Counted from the stretch's first letter, positions 33,364-41,945 are shown. The stretch: 64,000 bases of DNA from DRYM01 sp964526225 (GCA_964526225.1 CAZGLL010000003.1:1-64000), one strand, 5' to 3'. Notes: generated from the letters alone by a model not told the origin. Numbers and translations: made by a program.

Positions 33364-33397
33364 GAAAACTTAAATAAAGATTTTTCGAAAAATCTTT
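33364..33397 (+). promoter_or_regulatory. aIF5A promoter with 22-bp perfect palindrome
   Basis: A TATA-like GAAAACTTAAATAAA is at 33364-33378. It runs directly into a perfect 22-bp palindrome at 33376-33397: the left arm AAAGATTTTTC (33376-33386) is the exact complement of the right arm GAAAAATCTTT (33387-33397). Transcription would start near 33398, 17 bases before the ATG of aIF5A, so the palindrome lies between the TATA box and the start site, ideal for a repressor. As RNA it would be a perfect hairpin if included. No regulator is identified. Confidence 0.55.
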
Positions 33398-33414
33398 GCG
33401 AGGTGTTTTCTGAT

Positions 33415-33810
33415 ATGAGCAAGACATATGCTGAATTAGGCACATTAAAGAAAGGACAGTACGTAATAATAGATGGGGAACCCTGCAGAATAGTTGAAAT
33501 AACTAAAGCTAAAACAGGGAAACATGGAAGCGCTAAAGCCCACGTTGTAGCTATAGGTGTTTTCTCGGGATCCAAGAAAACATTGGTTGCACCAGTAAGC
33601 CAGAGAGTTGAAGTACCAATTATCGAGAAGAGAACAGGACAGGTTCTAGCAGATTTAGGTGATGTTTATCAAATAATGGATTTAGAAACCTATGAAACAC
33701 TAGAAATACCTAAACCTGAAGAGCCGGAGCTTAGGGAAAGAATTAAGCCTGGTGTTGAAGTAGAATACTGGTTAATAATGGGTAGAGCGAAAATAGTTAG
33801 GGTAAGGTAG
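33415..33810 (+). CDS. eif5a: Translation initiation factor aIF5A
   Basis: A 131-residue factor from ATG 33415 (MSKTYAELG), with a GAGGTG ribosome-binding site just upstream; a longer frame starts at 33403. The hypusine site T-G-K-H-G places the modified lysine at residue 36 in the KAKTGKHGSAKAH loop. aIF5A helps ribosomes through difficult peptide bonds and needs hypusine or deoxyhypusine on that lysine, made from spermidine. The N-terminal SH3-like and C-terminal OB domains are complete. Confidence 0.97.
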   Translation: MSKTYAELGTLKKGQYVIIDGEPCRIVEITKAKTGKHGSAKAHVVAIGVFSGSKKTLVAPVSQRVEVPIIEKRTGQVLADLGDVYQIMDLETYETLEIPKPEEPELRERIKPGVEVEYWLIMGRAKIVRVR

Positions 33811-33869
33811 GTTAGTGTTTTCCAAATAACCCAAAATTTTTCACTTCCAAACACACTAAATTCTTAATG

Positions 33870-33940
33870 AGGCCCGATGATTGAAGGTAGGGATCCGAAG
33901 GTTTAAAACAAATGTGGTACCCTATGAGTGCTGAGGGCCT
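33870..33940 (+). ncRNA. Candidate structured RNA with kink-turn-like ends (C/D-like)
   Basis: A GC-rich 6-bp terminal stem AGGCCC (33870-33875) / GGGCCT (33935-33940) is closed by C-box-like GATGATTGA on the left and a perfect D-box CTGA (33931-33934) on the right, and an inner stem TAGGG (33888-33892) / CCCTA (33920-33924) is possible. The layout suggests a C/D-type or other L7Ae-binding RNA of about 70 bases. The C box deviates from RTGATGA, and no proper D'/C' pair is found, so this is tentative. A TATA-like TTTAAAA at 33902-33908 in the same stretch may simply be the SRP54 promoter. Confidence 0.3.
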
Positions 33941-33972
33941 AATCTTAGATTAACCAAGGTGGTTTAAAGGAA

Positions 33973-35295
33973 ATGCTAGAAGAACTAAGGGAAGCGTTGA
34001 AGAAATTCCTTGGCAGCGGTAAGTCTTATGAGAAAGCTGTTCAAGAATTCATAAGAGATCTTCAAAGAATACTTATCAGAGCAGATGTTAACGTTAAAGT
34101 AGTTTTTGAATTAAGTAGAAAAATAAGGGAAAGAGCACTAAAAGAAGAACCCCCACCTGGTGTTTTAAGAAGAGACTGGTTTGTCAAAATAGTTTATGAA
34201 GAACTAACGAAACTCTTCGGAGGGGAAAGAAAACCTGAAGTTGAAATTAAAAAGAAACCTTACGTTATGATGCTTGTCGGAATTCAGGGAAGCGGAAAAA
34301 CAACAAGTGCTGCAAAACTAGCCTACTATTATAAGAAGAGGGGGTTTAAAGTAGGTTTAGTATGTGCTGACACATACAGGCCAGCAGCCTATGATCAGCT
34401 TAAACAGTTAGGTGAAAAAATAGGCGTAGAAGTTTACGGGAACTCCAATGAGAAAGACCCTATAAAACTAGCTATTGAAGGTGTAAAATACTTTAAAAAC
34501 AAAGGATACGATCTCATAATAATTGACACTGCGGGTAGGCATAAGGAAGAAAAGGGACTTATAAGGGAAATGAAGGAAATTGCTGAGAAAATAGGTCCGG
34601 ACGAAATAATGCTTGTTTTAGATTCAACAATTGGGCAACAAGCACTTACACAAGCGAAAGCGTTTCACGAAGCAACCCCTGTAGGCTCAATATTCCTAAC
34701 AAAACTTGATGGTACAGCTAAGGGAGGAGGAGCGATTTCGGCTGTTGTAGCAACTGGAGCTAAGATAAAGTTTGTAGGTATGGGAGAAGATATTAGGGAA
34801 ATAGAAGTTTTCGACCCGCCCTCCTTTGTTTCAAGAATACTAGGTTTAGGCGATATTAAGGGCTTAGTTGAGAAAATAAGGGAAATAGAGGAAAGCATAG
34901 AGCTTGAAAAAAGACAAGCGAAAGCTTTAGCTTCAGGAAGAATAACTATGAGAGATCTTTACCACCAAATAAAGTCCCTTAGAAAAATGGGTCCGCTTTC
35001 AAAAATACTTCAAATGATACCTGGTATGGGCTTAAGCATCCCTATAGACACCGAACAAACAAAACTTACAGAAGAGAAAATGGACAAATGGCTAGCAATA
35101 ATAGAATCTATGACGTATGATGAGCTAGATAAGCCCGAGAAAATAGATAAATCAAGAATGAAAAGAATAGCCATGGGCTCAGGTACATCAGTTGAAGATG
35201 TAAAGGAATTGTTAACATACTATAAAATGATGAATAGAATGCTTAAGCAAATAAAGAGGAGAAAGGGTATATTTAGGAGATTTCCGGCATTATGA
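33973..35295 (+). CDS. srp54: Signal recognition particle 54 kDa protein
   Basis: A 440-residue SRP GTPase with N, G and M domains. P-loop GIQGSGKTT is at residues 103-111, then D-T-Y-R-P-A-A-Y-D-Q-L near 133, D-T-A-G-R near 184 and T-K-L-D-G-T-A-K-G-G-G near 243. The M domain contains the GMGLSIP linker and the SRP RNA-binding S-R-M-K-R-I-A-M-G-S-G near 391-401, followed by a Lys/Arg/Met-rich helix. It binds signal peptides emerging from ribosomes and, with FtsY, delivers them to the membrane. An AAGGTGG-type ribosome-binding site precedes ATG 33973. The next gene overlaps by four bases. Confidence 0.97.
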   Translation: MLEELREALKKFLGSGKSYEKAVQEFIRDLQRILIRADVNVKVVFELSRKIRERALKEEPPPGVLRRDWFVKIVYEELTKLFGGERKPEVEIKKKPYVMMLVGIQGSGKTTSAAKLAYYYKKRGFKVGLVCADTYRPAAYDQLKQLGEKIGVEVYGNSNEKDPIKLAIEGVKYFKNKGYDLIIIDTAGRHKEEKGLIREMKEIAEKIGPDEIMLVLDSTIGQQALTQAKAFHEATPVGSIFLTKLDGTAKGGGAISAVVATGAKIKFVGMGEDIREIEVFDPPSFVSRILGLGDIKGLVEKIREIEESIELEKRQAKALASGRITMRDLYHQIKSLRKMGPLSKILQMIPGMGLSIPIDTEQTKLTEEKMDKWLAIIESMTYDELDKPEKIDKSRMKRIAMGSGTSVEDVKELLTYYKMMNRMLKQIKRRKGIFRRFPAL

Positions 35296-35825
35296 AGGAA
35301 AATAATACTATAGCTTTCATATTTTGCGAACCAACATTCCATTCGTTTTTAGAAAGAATATATGATGTTATTTTAAAAATAAATGCAACATTACTTCTAT
35401 CTCACGGAATTAGAAAGAATAGAGAAGCAATTATAATAATCAAAGATTTAAACAGGGCGTTAATACTTAGTGGAAAATACATTAGAAACTATAGACCTGA
35501 TTTCCAAAGTGCATCAGGACTCATATTGAAGGCCATTTTAAAAAACGCTGTAGGAAAGGGTTTAAGAATTATTCCGAAACAAACGCTTATTACAAATCTT
35601 TCGAAGAAGCAATTATTTATTGTAAAGGAAGGATTATATGTTAATATACCTTCAGAAATAGTTAATTTCAACGTAGCAATACTTTTCCCTTCAACTTTAA
35701 AGTTTAAATGTTTAAATTTAACCAATAATTACTCCTACATAACTATTCCGGAAGCGGAAAAGTTACGTGAACACCAAGTAGCAACAATACTTAACATAGA
35801 GCTAGATAGGATGGTGAGCGCTTAA
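35292..35825 (+). CDS. TrmY-like SPOUT methyltransferase, divergent
   Basis: A 177-residue protein whose shape I match to TrmY, which N1-methylates pseudouridine 54 in archaeal tRNA. Matching points are F-L/L-L-S-H-x-I-R in LLLSHGIRKN near residue 35-44, the L-I-L-S-G-K-Y-I-R segment followed by a helix in the middle, and the C-terminal E-A-E-K-L-R-E-H-Q-V-A-T-I-L-N matching the S-x-x-E-L-x-A-x-x-C-I-T-I-I knot strand. The match is by eye and the protein is shorter than the usual near-200 residues. Its ATG overlaps the SRP54 stop by four bases and its stop overlaps pus10 by one, and Pus10 makes the pseudouridine 54 substrate, which supports the assignment. Confidence 0.65.
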   Translation: MKENNTIAFIFCEPTFHSFLERIYDVILKINATLLLSHGIRKNREAIIIIKDLNRALILSGKYIRNYRPDFQSASGLILKAILKNAVGKGLRIIPKQTLITNLSKKQLFIVKEGLYVNIPSEIVNFNVAILFPSTLKFKCLNLTNNYSYITIPEAEKLREHQVATILNIELDRMVSA

Positions 35826-37138
35826 TGAGCGAAATTATTGAATTAGCAACTGAAATTTTAAAATGGGCTCCTCTATGCGATAGATGTTTAGGTAGAATTT
35901 TTTCAACCTACGGTAAAAACTTATCAAATAAAATAAGGGGATTAGCAATAAAAACTCTTTTAACAATGAACATAGAGAATATAGTAAACAAGTTCGATGA
36001 TGAAGAGTTAAAGCGTTTCGCCTTAAACATAAAGTTTAAACCATTCATTCTAACGCTTAAAGAGTTAAAAAATATAAGTATCGATCTTAATGAGGAACCA
36101 AAGTGTTTCATATGCGAAGACCTATTAGACCATATTATAGATTATTTTTCGAAGCAAATACTTAAAGAAATTATAAATTACGAGTTTAACACGTTCCTCA
36201 TAGGAGTACATGCCCCCAAAAGTATTTTAAGAAAAGAGGAGGAACTAACAGCGAAATTCAAAATAGAATCATATGAGTCTATAAAGAACGAAATAAAGAG
36301 GGAAATAGGTAAGTTAGTTAGAGATAAGGTTAATAAATCTCCGGAATTCATGGATCCCGATATTGTTTTCGAAATTAATCTCACAAGTAACAGTTTAATC
36401 ATACATCCAAAACCCATTTTCATAAGTGGAAAATACGTAAAAACTGCTAGAAGAATTTCTCAGGTTAAGTGGCTTATTTGGAAGAACGGTAAACAAATTA
36501 GAAAATACAGGATTTCAATAGAGGACTCAATTAAACCATTAGCGGAGGTCTTTAAGGCTGAAGATGCGATACTGCATGCTGCAGGTCGAGAAGATGTTGA
36601 TGTTAGAATGCTTGGTAAAGGAAGACCCATGATTGTTGAATTAAGAAAGCCTAAGCTGAGGAAAGTAACCGATGATAGGTTAAGAGAAGCGAAAGAACGC
36701 ATCGAAAAAGCATCTAGAGAACTTATTAAAGTATTCCTTGAGGGAAAGACTGTGAGAGAAAATGTTAGGAAAATTAAGGAGGAATCCAAGAGACACATTA
36801 AGGTCTATAGAGCGCTAATTGTTTCTGAAAACAAGATAGATAAGGATAAACTGGTTAAATTGGAGGAGTTCTTTAGAAACAAGATCGTTAACCAAAGAAC
36901 TCCTTTGAGAGTTCTTCATAGAAGACCCGATATCCTTAGGAAAAGAATGGTTTACTCTGTCAAAACATACTATATAGACGATAATTTATTTGAAGCGCTA
37001 ATAAAATGTGAAGGCGGACTTTACGTTAAAGAGCTTATAAGCGGAGATTCTGGAAGGACACAGCCAAGTTTCTCATCAGCTTTGGGGCTAAATCTTAAAT
37101 GTATTGAACTAGATGTTCTACACGTTTCTTTAACATGA
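35825..37138 (+). CDS. pus10: tRNA pseudouridine synthase Pus10
   Basis: A 437-residue Pus10. It makes pseudouridine 54 (and in some archaea 55) in the T loop of tRNA. The N-terminal zinc-binding and THUMP-like part has C-D-R-C-L-G-R near residue 18-24 and C-F-I-C-E-D-L near 97-103; the catalytic domain contains G-R-E-D-V-D-V-R-M-L-G near residue 255-265 with the invariant Asp (R-E-D-V-D), P-M-I-V-E-L and the late Y-V-K-E-L-I-S-G-D-S-G-R-T-Q-P near 399-413. It overlaps the stop of the TrmY-like gene by one base, forming a tRNA T-loop modification pair. Confidence 0.93.
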   Translation: MSEIIELATEILKWAPLCDRCLGRIFSTYGKNLSNKIRGLAIKTLLTMNIENIVNKFDDEELKRFALNIKFKPFILTLKELKNISIDLNEEPKCFICEDLLDHIIDYFSKQILKEIINYEFNTFLIGVHAPKSILRKEEELTAKFKIESYESIKNEIKREIGKLVRDKVNKSPEFMDPDIVFEINLTSNSLIIHPKPIFISGKYVKTARRISQVKWLIWKNGKQIRKYRISIEDSIKPLAEVFKAEDAILHAAGREDVDVRMLGKGRPMIVELRKPKLRKVTDDRLREAKERIEKASRELIKVFLEGKTVRENVRKIKEESKRHIKVYRALIVSENKIDKDKLVKLEEFFRNKIVNQRTPLRVLHRRPDILRKRMVYSVKTYYIDDNLFEALIKCEGGLYVKELISGDSGRTQPSFSSALGLNLKCIELDVLHVSLT

Positions 37139-37223
37139 GGTTTAACGTGAAAAATATATATCGGAAACCTAGATTTCAACTACCAGAATTCCCCTCTAGC
37201 TAAAGCGGTAATGGTGTTGACTA

Positions 37224-37523
37224 TTGGTTAAACCACCAAAAGGGTTTAGACATAGAACAAGAAAGCTGCTGAAGAAGAGTGTTAGAGAGAAGGGTGCAAT
37301 ACCTCCACTAAGCAGGTTAATGTACGAGTACAAAATAGGCGAAAAAGTTCATATAAAAATAAACCCCGCAATACACTACGGAATGCCTCATAGGAGATTC
37401 CATGGGAAAACAGGAACGATAGTAGGGGTTAGAGGTAGATCCTACTTAATAGAGGTTTACTTAGGTGGTAAGAGGAAAATAGTTATTGCAAGACCGGAGC
37501 ATATAGTTCCCGCGAAGCAATAA
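37224..37523 (+). CDS. rpl21e: Ribosomal protein L21e
   Basis: A 99-residue basic protein of the large subunit, starting at TTG 37224. Its features match L21e: G-F-R-H-R-T-R-K-L-L-K-K at the N-terminus, the INPAIHYGMPHRRFHGKTG stretch near residues 52-70 and the SH3-like G-R-S-Y-L-I-E-V strand near 80-87. The gene precedes rpoF, the order seen in many archaea. Confidence 0.95.
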   Translation: MVKPPKGFRHRTRKLLKKSVREKGAIPPLSRLMYEYKIGEKVHIKINPAIHYGMPHRRFHGKTGTIVGVRGRSYLIEVYLGGKRKIVIARPEHIVPAKQ

Positions 37524-37585
37524 TAGACTAAGGTTTATTAGTTATCTTAGCTCAATTCTTACTTAAGTCTTAGGAGTTGTTAACT

Positions 37586-37930
37586 ATGGTTAGGAAGATA
37601 ATTTCGCAACAGCCCGTAACGTATGCGGAAGCTTTAGAAATACTTAGGGAAAGGCTAAAAGAGGAAGGTTCCGATATTCAATATGCTACGCTAAATTATC
37701 TAGAGAGATTTACTAAGTGTGAAAAGGATTTAGCCGTTGAAACCTATAGGAAGCTTAAGGAGGAACTTAAGCTTAGTGATGAAATATGCATAATGCTCGT
37801 TAATATTCTTCCGCAAACTCCTGAGGAAGTAAGGACTATTCTTGCTTCAGAGGAAATAACGTTAACTTCTGAGGAAATAAACAAAATTCTTGAAATACTT
37901 TCGGAATGTATTAAATTACAGAAGAAATGA
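37586..37930 (+). CDS. rpoF: DNA-directed RNA polymerase subunit F (Rpb4 homologue)
   Basis: About 114 residues from ATG 37586. It forms the stalk of archaeal RNA polymerase with subunit E (Rpb7), helping open promoters and bind the transcript. Typical parts are VTYAEALEILRER, the helix LNYLERFTKC, and the C-terminal HRDC-like half with L-P-Q-T-P-E-E-V-R-T-I-L near residue 75-86. Position after L21e and before DUF655 is the conserved archaeal order. Confidence 0.92.
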   Translation: MVRKIISQQPVTYAEALEILRERLKEEGSDIQYATLNYLERFTKCEKDLAVETYRKLKEELKLSDEICIMLVNILPQTPEEVRTILASEEITLTSEEINKILEILSECIKLQKK

Positions 37931-38024
37931 AGAGTAAACTACGTATAGCTTATGTTACGCGCTACAATAATTGTTAATATCGTGTTTTCTCAGAAAATAG
38001 TGTGAAACAAACGATATAGAAAAC

Positions 38025-38714
38025 ATGTTTTACATGACTTGGTGTTTTGAATTGTTCCGAACAAGACCTCCTAAGCAACAGAGGAAAGCTGAGCTCATGG
38101 AGGATTACGCTTATATTCTTGATTATTTTCCTTCAGGAAACCCTATAGACATCCATGAAGAACATAGGAGTAAGCCTTTAGCACAAGCATTAGGCGACAT
38201 GTACTTTATGCTCCTCGAACTTGCCCCTAAAAGGGGGGTTACTTTATCACCGGGCGAAAGAGTTTACATAGGTAAGGGGTTAAGAGACAAAATCGCGTTT
38301 ATATATTGTAGAATATCTTATGATGAACTTTCCTCTTTCGCAAAAGATCTTCTACCTCAAATAGTTGAGAAAATAGTTAAAGAAAGGGAAGATGTTTTTG
38401 TAGAATTCTTTAACATTGCGCAACCAATAACAATCAAGCTTCACGCATTAGAGCTAATACCTACTATCGGTAAAAAGCATTTGAAAATAATTCTTGAGGA
38501 AAGGAAAAAGGAACCTTTCGAAAGCTATAAGGAGTTAATGGAAAGGGCGAAAATAGCAAATCCCATTAAATTGTTAACTGAAAGAATACTAATGGAACTT
38601 AGAGGGGAGGAAAAATACTATCTTTTCGTAAAACCTACAAACCCTATTAAAAACGTTTACCTAGGCTACCTACCTAGGATGTACGCTATAGCTTCATCAA
38701 AAAGAAGAACATAG
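38025..38714 (+). CDS. DUF655 family protein (predicted RNA-binding, helix-hairpin-helix)
   Basis: A 229-residue archaeal protein. The DUF655 hallmark is E-D-Y-A-Y-I-L-D-Y-F-P-S-G-N near residue 26-39, followed by an OB-like beta domain (GERVYIGKGLRDKIAFI) and a C-terminal helix-hairpin-helix pair (ALELIPTIGKKHLKIILEER). It is thought to bind RNA or DNA and always sits near L21e, rpoF and ksgA, as here. The N-terminal 25 residues are extra relative to the core; ATG 38025 or 38034. The molecular role is unknown. Confidence 0.9.
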   Translation: MFYMTWCFELFRTRPPKQQRKAELMEDYAYILDYFPSGNPIDIHEEHRSKPLAQALGDMYFMLLELAPKRGVTLSPGERVYIGKGLRDKIAFIYCRISYDELSSFAKDLLPQIVEKIVKEREDVFVEFFNIAQPITIKLHALELIPTIGKKHLKIILEERKKEPFESYKELMERAKIANPIKLLTERILMELRGEEKYYLFVKPTNPIKNVYLGYLPRMYAIASSKRRT

Positions 38715-38723
38715 TGAAATATC

Positions 38724-39563
38724 TTGATTTTTCCTTCTAGAAAAGATCTCCTCAACGAAACAATATATTTGCTTAGAAAGTACGGTATTAAACCTAAAAA
38801 GAAATTAAGCCAAAACTTCATCGTAAGCCCTAGGCTCCTAAAAGAAATAATTCGTGAAGTCTCCGAAGCAAAACCCCATGTAACTTTGGAAATAGGTAGT
38901 GGTTTAGGAACACTAACAAAATACTTAGCTCAAGTCTCCAGGAAGGTTATCGCAATAGAAATTGATAAAGATTTAGCTAAGGCGTCGAGTGAAACCCTTA
39001 GAAACTATGGTAATGTGGAAATAATTATTGGTGATTTCTTCGACTACTATGGAACATTTAGCAATGTGGATTTAGTTGTTTCTAACGTACCATACCATAT
39101 TTCATCGAAACTGTTTTTCACACTAAACAAAATGTCTTTCAGAAAAGCCATTCTTACATTGCAGAAAGAATTCGCCGATAGATTATTTGCAAAACCTGGT
39201 TCATCAGATTATAGTAGATTAACAGTAATGGCGAATGTTTATTTCGATTTCCGCAAACTCCTTGATGTAGGTCCCTATGCTTTCTATCCTCCACCTAAAG
39301 TTTCATCATCGCTTATTGTTTTGACAAAGAAAGAATACTCATTACCTATTGATCCAGGTTTTTTTGAGAAGGTAGTTAGAGTGCTTTTTACTTCGAAAAA
39401 CAAAGTAGTTGAAAGCGTCTTAAAAAACGCTTCATCACATGGAACAATAAAGTTCAGTTCTAAGGAGGCAAATAAGTTAAAGAATTTGCTTAGAAAAAGA
39501 GTTAGAGAATTAACCTTAGGTGAAATAGTTGAAATTGCCAAAGTACTGTACGAGGATTTTTAA
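38724..39563 (+). CDS. ksgA: rRNA adenine dimethyltransferase KsgA/Dim1
   Basis: A 279-residue SAM-dependent enzyme that dimethylates two adjacent adenines near the 3' end of 16S rRNA. S-Q-N-F-I near residue 30 and the SAM motif LEIGSGLGTLTKYLA near 51-65 are present, and the catalytic N-V-P-Y-H-I-S-S-K is near 119-127. The C-terminal small helical domain is complete (E-L-T-L-G-E-I-V-E). Start TTG 38724, nine bases after the DUF655 stop. The next gene overlaps it by 35 bases. Confidence 0.95.
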   Translation: MIFPSRKDLLNETIYLLRKYGIKPKKKLSQNFIVSPRLLKEIIREVSEAKPHVTLEIGSGLGTLTKYLAQVSRKVIAIEIDKDLAKASSETLRNYGNVEIIIGDFFDYYGTFSNVDLVVSNVPYHISSKLFFTLNKMSFRKAILTLQKEFADRLFAKPGSSDYSRLTVMANVYFDFRKLLDVGPYAFYPPPKVSSSLIVLTKKEYSLPIDPGFFEKVVRVLFTSKNKVVESVLKNASSHGTIKFSSKEANKLKNLLRKRVRELTLGEIVEIAKVLYEDF

Positions 39564-40170
39564 AGAATCCAAACTTAAACTGAACGTTTACGGAATAATG
39601 GTTTACACACATCCTAATGTTTATCCTCCATCGGATGACACGTATTTGCTAATAGAATCTTTGGCGATCAACGGCGGTGAAAGGGTTCTAGATTTAGGAT
39701 GCGGCACAGGAATCGTTGGAATATATGCTGCTAAGAGAGGAGCTAGAGAAGTTATTCAACTAGACATTAACCCTTATGCTACCTTACTTGCTAAATGCAA
39801 TTCCATTATAAACAATGCGGATTCTAAAACATTAAGCATTGTTGGAAACATGTTTGACCCTATTGTTAAAAAGAAACTATTCGACATTATTGCATTTAAT
39901 CCACCATATCTTCCTGTTAAGGATGAAGGATTAATAGGTAAATCATGGTCTGGAGGTGAATCAGGAAGAGAAATAATAGATGAGTTCCTTAAGGCTTTCG
40001 ACATATTCCTTAATTGTGATGGCAAATTGTTTCTAATTAATTCTTCACTTTCAAATTACGATTTAACATTAAAAATTCTCGGTAAGAAGGGGTTTTTCTG
40101 GGAAATTGCTGGTAGAAGAAAATTCTTTTTCGAAGAAATAGTTTGTATAGAGGCTTGGCGGAAGTGTTGA
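39529..40170 (+). CDS. HemK2/Mtq2-type protein-glutamine methyltransferase
   Basis: A 213-residue methyltransferase. The SAM loop L-D-L-G-C-G-T-G-I-V-G-I-Y-A is near residue 55-68 and the catalytic N-P-P-Y motif in IAFNPPYLPV near 125-134, shared by enzymes that N5-methylate Gln of the GGQ loop in release factor aRF1. The Y-P-P-S-D-D-T-Y-L-L at the N-terminus marks the Mtq2 branch. The start is TTG 39529 inside ksgA, supported because N-V-Y-G-I-M-V-Y-T-H-P lies upstream of the internal ATG 39598 and looks conserved. In eukaryotes the partner is Trm112; no partner gene is adjacent. Confidence 0.88.
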   Translation: MKLPKYCTRIFKESKLKLNVYGIMVYTHPNVYPPSDDTYLLIESLAINGGERVLDLGCGTGIVGIYAAKRGAREVIQLDINPYATLLAKCNSIINNADSKTLSIVGNMFDPIVKKKLFDIIAFNPPYLPVKDEGLIGKSWSGGESGREIIDEFLKAFDIFLNCDGKLFLINSSLSNYDLTLKILGKKGFFWEIAGRRKFFFEEIVCIEAWRKC

Positions 40171-40173
40171 AGC

Positions 40174-40887
40174 ATGTGTTTAAGGGTAGTTCTAGTGGAA
40201 CCTGAAGGCGAAGTTAATGTAGGCTTTGTTGCTAGGGTTATGAAGAACTTTGGTTTTAAAAATCTTATTCTAGTGAACCCTAAGGTAAGCGTGGAAGATG
40301 CGCTATCCTACGCTAGCCATGGCGATGATGTTCTAAAAAGCGCTTTAATATGTAAGAACATAGATGAGGCAATTAAAGGATGTTCATTGGTAGCCGCTAC
40401 TTCAAGTAGGGTTAGCGTTGGCGAAGACCTTCTAAGAATCCCTATGACAATAAAAGAGTTCGCTAAGAAAGTGGCGCAACTTAAGGATGCAAATATTGCC
40501 ATACTCTTTGGAAGAGAAAGTGTAGGGTTAACTCGTGAGGAAATAGAGAAAAGCCATGTTCTAGTCACGATTCCTGCGTCTAAAGATTATCCGTCACTTA
40601 ACCTATCACATGCGGTAGCTATAGTTCTATATGAAATATTTAGTGCTAAAGCTGAAACTTCACAAGCAGGTATAGTAGAACAGCCTAAACCTAAAGAAAT
40701 GGAAGCACTACTTAAGAACGTTGAACAAGCAGTAAGAGCCCTTAAAATGCCGGCTTATAGGGAAAGGAAAACCGAGATCGTTCTGAAAAGAGTTATTGGT
40801 AGGGCTTTCATTAGCCGACATGAGGCATATGTTCTTTCAGGTTTCTTTAGAAAGGTGCATTTGCTTTTATCGAGGAGTGAAAAATGA
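40174..40887 (+). CDS. trmJ: TrmJ, tRNA 2'-O-methyltransferase (SpoU/TrmH family)
   Basis: A 237-residue SPOUT enzyme; archaeal TrmJ methylates the ribose of residue 32 in the anticodon loop. The first strand and motif are VVLVEPEGEVNVGFVARVMKN at residues 5-25, motif 2 L-F-G-R-E-S-V-G-L-T near 111-120, and motif 3 I-P-A-S-K-D-Y-P-S-L-N-L-S-H-A-V near 131-146, all as in TrmJ. The last 80 residues are the helical dimerisation tail. It starts three bases after the HemK2 stop and overlaps the next gene by four. Confidence 0.92.
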   Translation: MCLRVVLVEPEGEVNVGFVARVMKNFGFKNLILVNPKVSVEDALSYASHGDDVLKSALICKNIDEAIKGCSLVAATSSRVSVGEDLLRIPMTIKEFAKKVAQLKDANIAILFGRESVGLTREEIEKSHVLVTIPASKDYPSLNLSHAVAIVLYEIFSAKAETSQAGIVEQPKPKEMEALLKNVEQAVRALKMPAYRERKTEIVLKRVIGRAFISRHEAYVLSGFFRKVHLLLSRSEK

Positions 40888-41945
40888 CCTTACTTATAAC
40901 AACAAACCCCGGCTTGGAAGATTTAGCTTCAAGAGAATTCGAAGAGAAAATCGGTGAAAAAGTAAGATACGAGGTTATAGCTAAAGGAAGATTTATTGCA
41001 GAACTTTCGAAGACCGTGAACGTAGAGGAAATAGTTTCTAAAATTTTTTCGCTAAAGACAGTACATAGAGTTTCACTAGTGCTTGGTGAAGCAAAAGTTT
41101 CCGCCGATAAGAAGAGTTTAAAAACCATATATGATACCACAAAGAACTCTGAACCCTATATTTACCTAAATCATCACACAACATTTGCTATAAGATCTGA
41201 AAGAATAGGGACACACCAGTATACCTCACTAGATGTAGCAAAAGTAGCGGGTCAAGCGGTTATAGATGCTACATCGGAAAAGTACGGTTTTAGACCTATG
41301 GTTAACTTAGATTATCCCGCAGTAATTTTTGACTCAACAGTAGTTCATGGAAAATACTTTTTCTCGTTAAGATTATCAGGGGAGGAATCACTACATAAGA
41401 GGAAGTATAGGGTCTATGATCATCCAGCCGCTCTTAAACCTACACTCGCATACTCTATGCTCATGATAGCTAGTCTCAAACCCGGAGAAATAGTTGTTGA
41501 TCCCATGTGTGGTGGAGGAACAATAGCTATTGAGGCAGCTCTGAACTTCAACGTTAAAGAAGTTTTCTGCGTGGATATTTCACCTAAGCACTTACATGGA
41601 GCAATAATTAATGCTATTTCGGCTGGAGCTTATAGGAAGATAAAGTTCATACTTGGTGATGCAAGAAAGCTTAATGAAATCATAAGTACTCAAGCAGACT
41701 TAATAATTACAAACCCCCCATATGGTATAAGGTTGTTTAGAAAGGAGAAGCTAAAGGATCTTTACTATGGATTTCTAAGTTCAGCATTAAAAATTCTCTC
41801 ATCTAAAGGAAGAATTGTTGTAATAACAGCTGAGCACTCTCTTCTAAAGGAAGTAGCTACTAAACTAGGTTACTCCATAGTTTTAGAGAGAGAATGTATG
41901 CATGGGAATTTAAATGTAAAGATATTGATGCTTAAACCTATGTAA
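40884..41945 (+). CDS. THUMP-domain tRNA (guanine-N2-)methyltransferase, Trm14/TrmN type
   Basis: A 353-residue enzyme with an N-terminal THUMP and ferredoxin-like domain (to about residue 155) and a C-terminal Rossmann methyltransferase: D-P-M-C-G-G-G-T-I-A-I-E-A-A near residue 206-219 and the catalytic I-T-N-P-P-Y-G-I-R near 274-282. Trm14 (TrmN) makes m2G at position 6, and the related TrmG10 makes m2G/m2,2G at position 10; the T-N-P-P-Y-G sequence and length agree with both. It overlaps trmJ by four bases. Confidence 0.88.
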   Translation: MTLLITTNPGLEDLASREFEEKIGEKVRYEVIAKGRFIAELSKTVNVEEIVSKIFSLKTVHRVSLVLGEAKVSADKKSLKTIYDTTKNSEPYIYLNHHTTFAIRSERIGTHQYTSLDVAKVAGQAVIDATSEKYGFRPMVNLDYPAVIFDSTVVHGKYFFSLRLSGEESLHKRKYRVYDHPAALKPTLAYSMLMIASLKPGEIVVDPMCGGGTIAIEAALNFNVKEVFCVDISPKHLHGAIINAISAGAYRKIKFILGDARKLNEIISTQADLIITNPPYGIRLFRKEKLKDLYYGFLSSALKILSSKGRIVVITAEHSLLKEVATKLGYSIVLERECMHGNLNVKILMLKPM

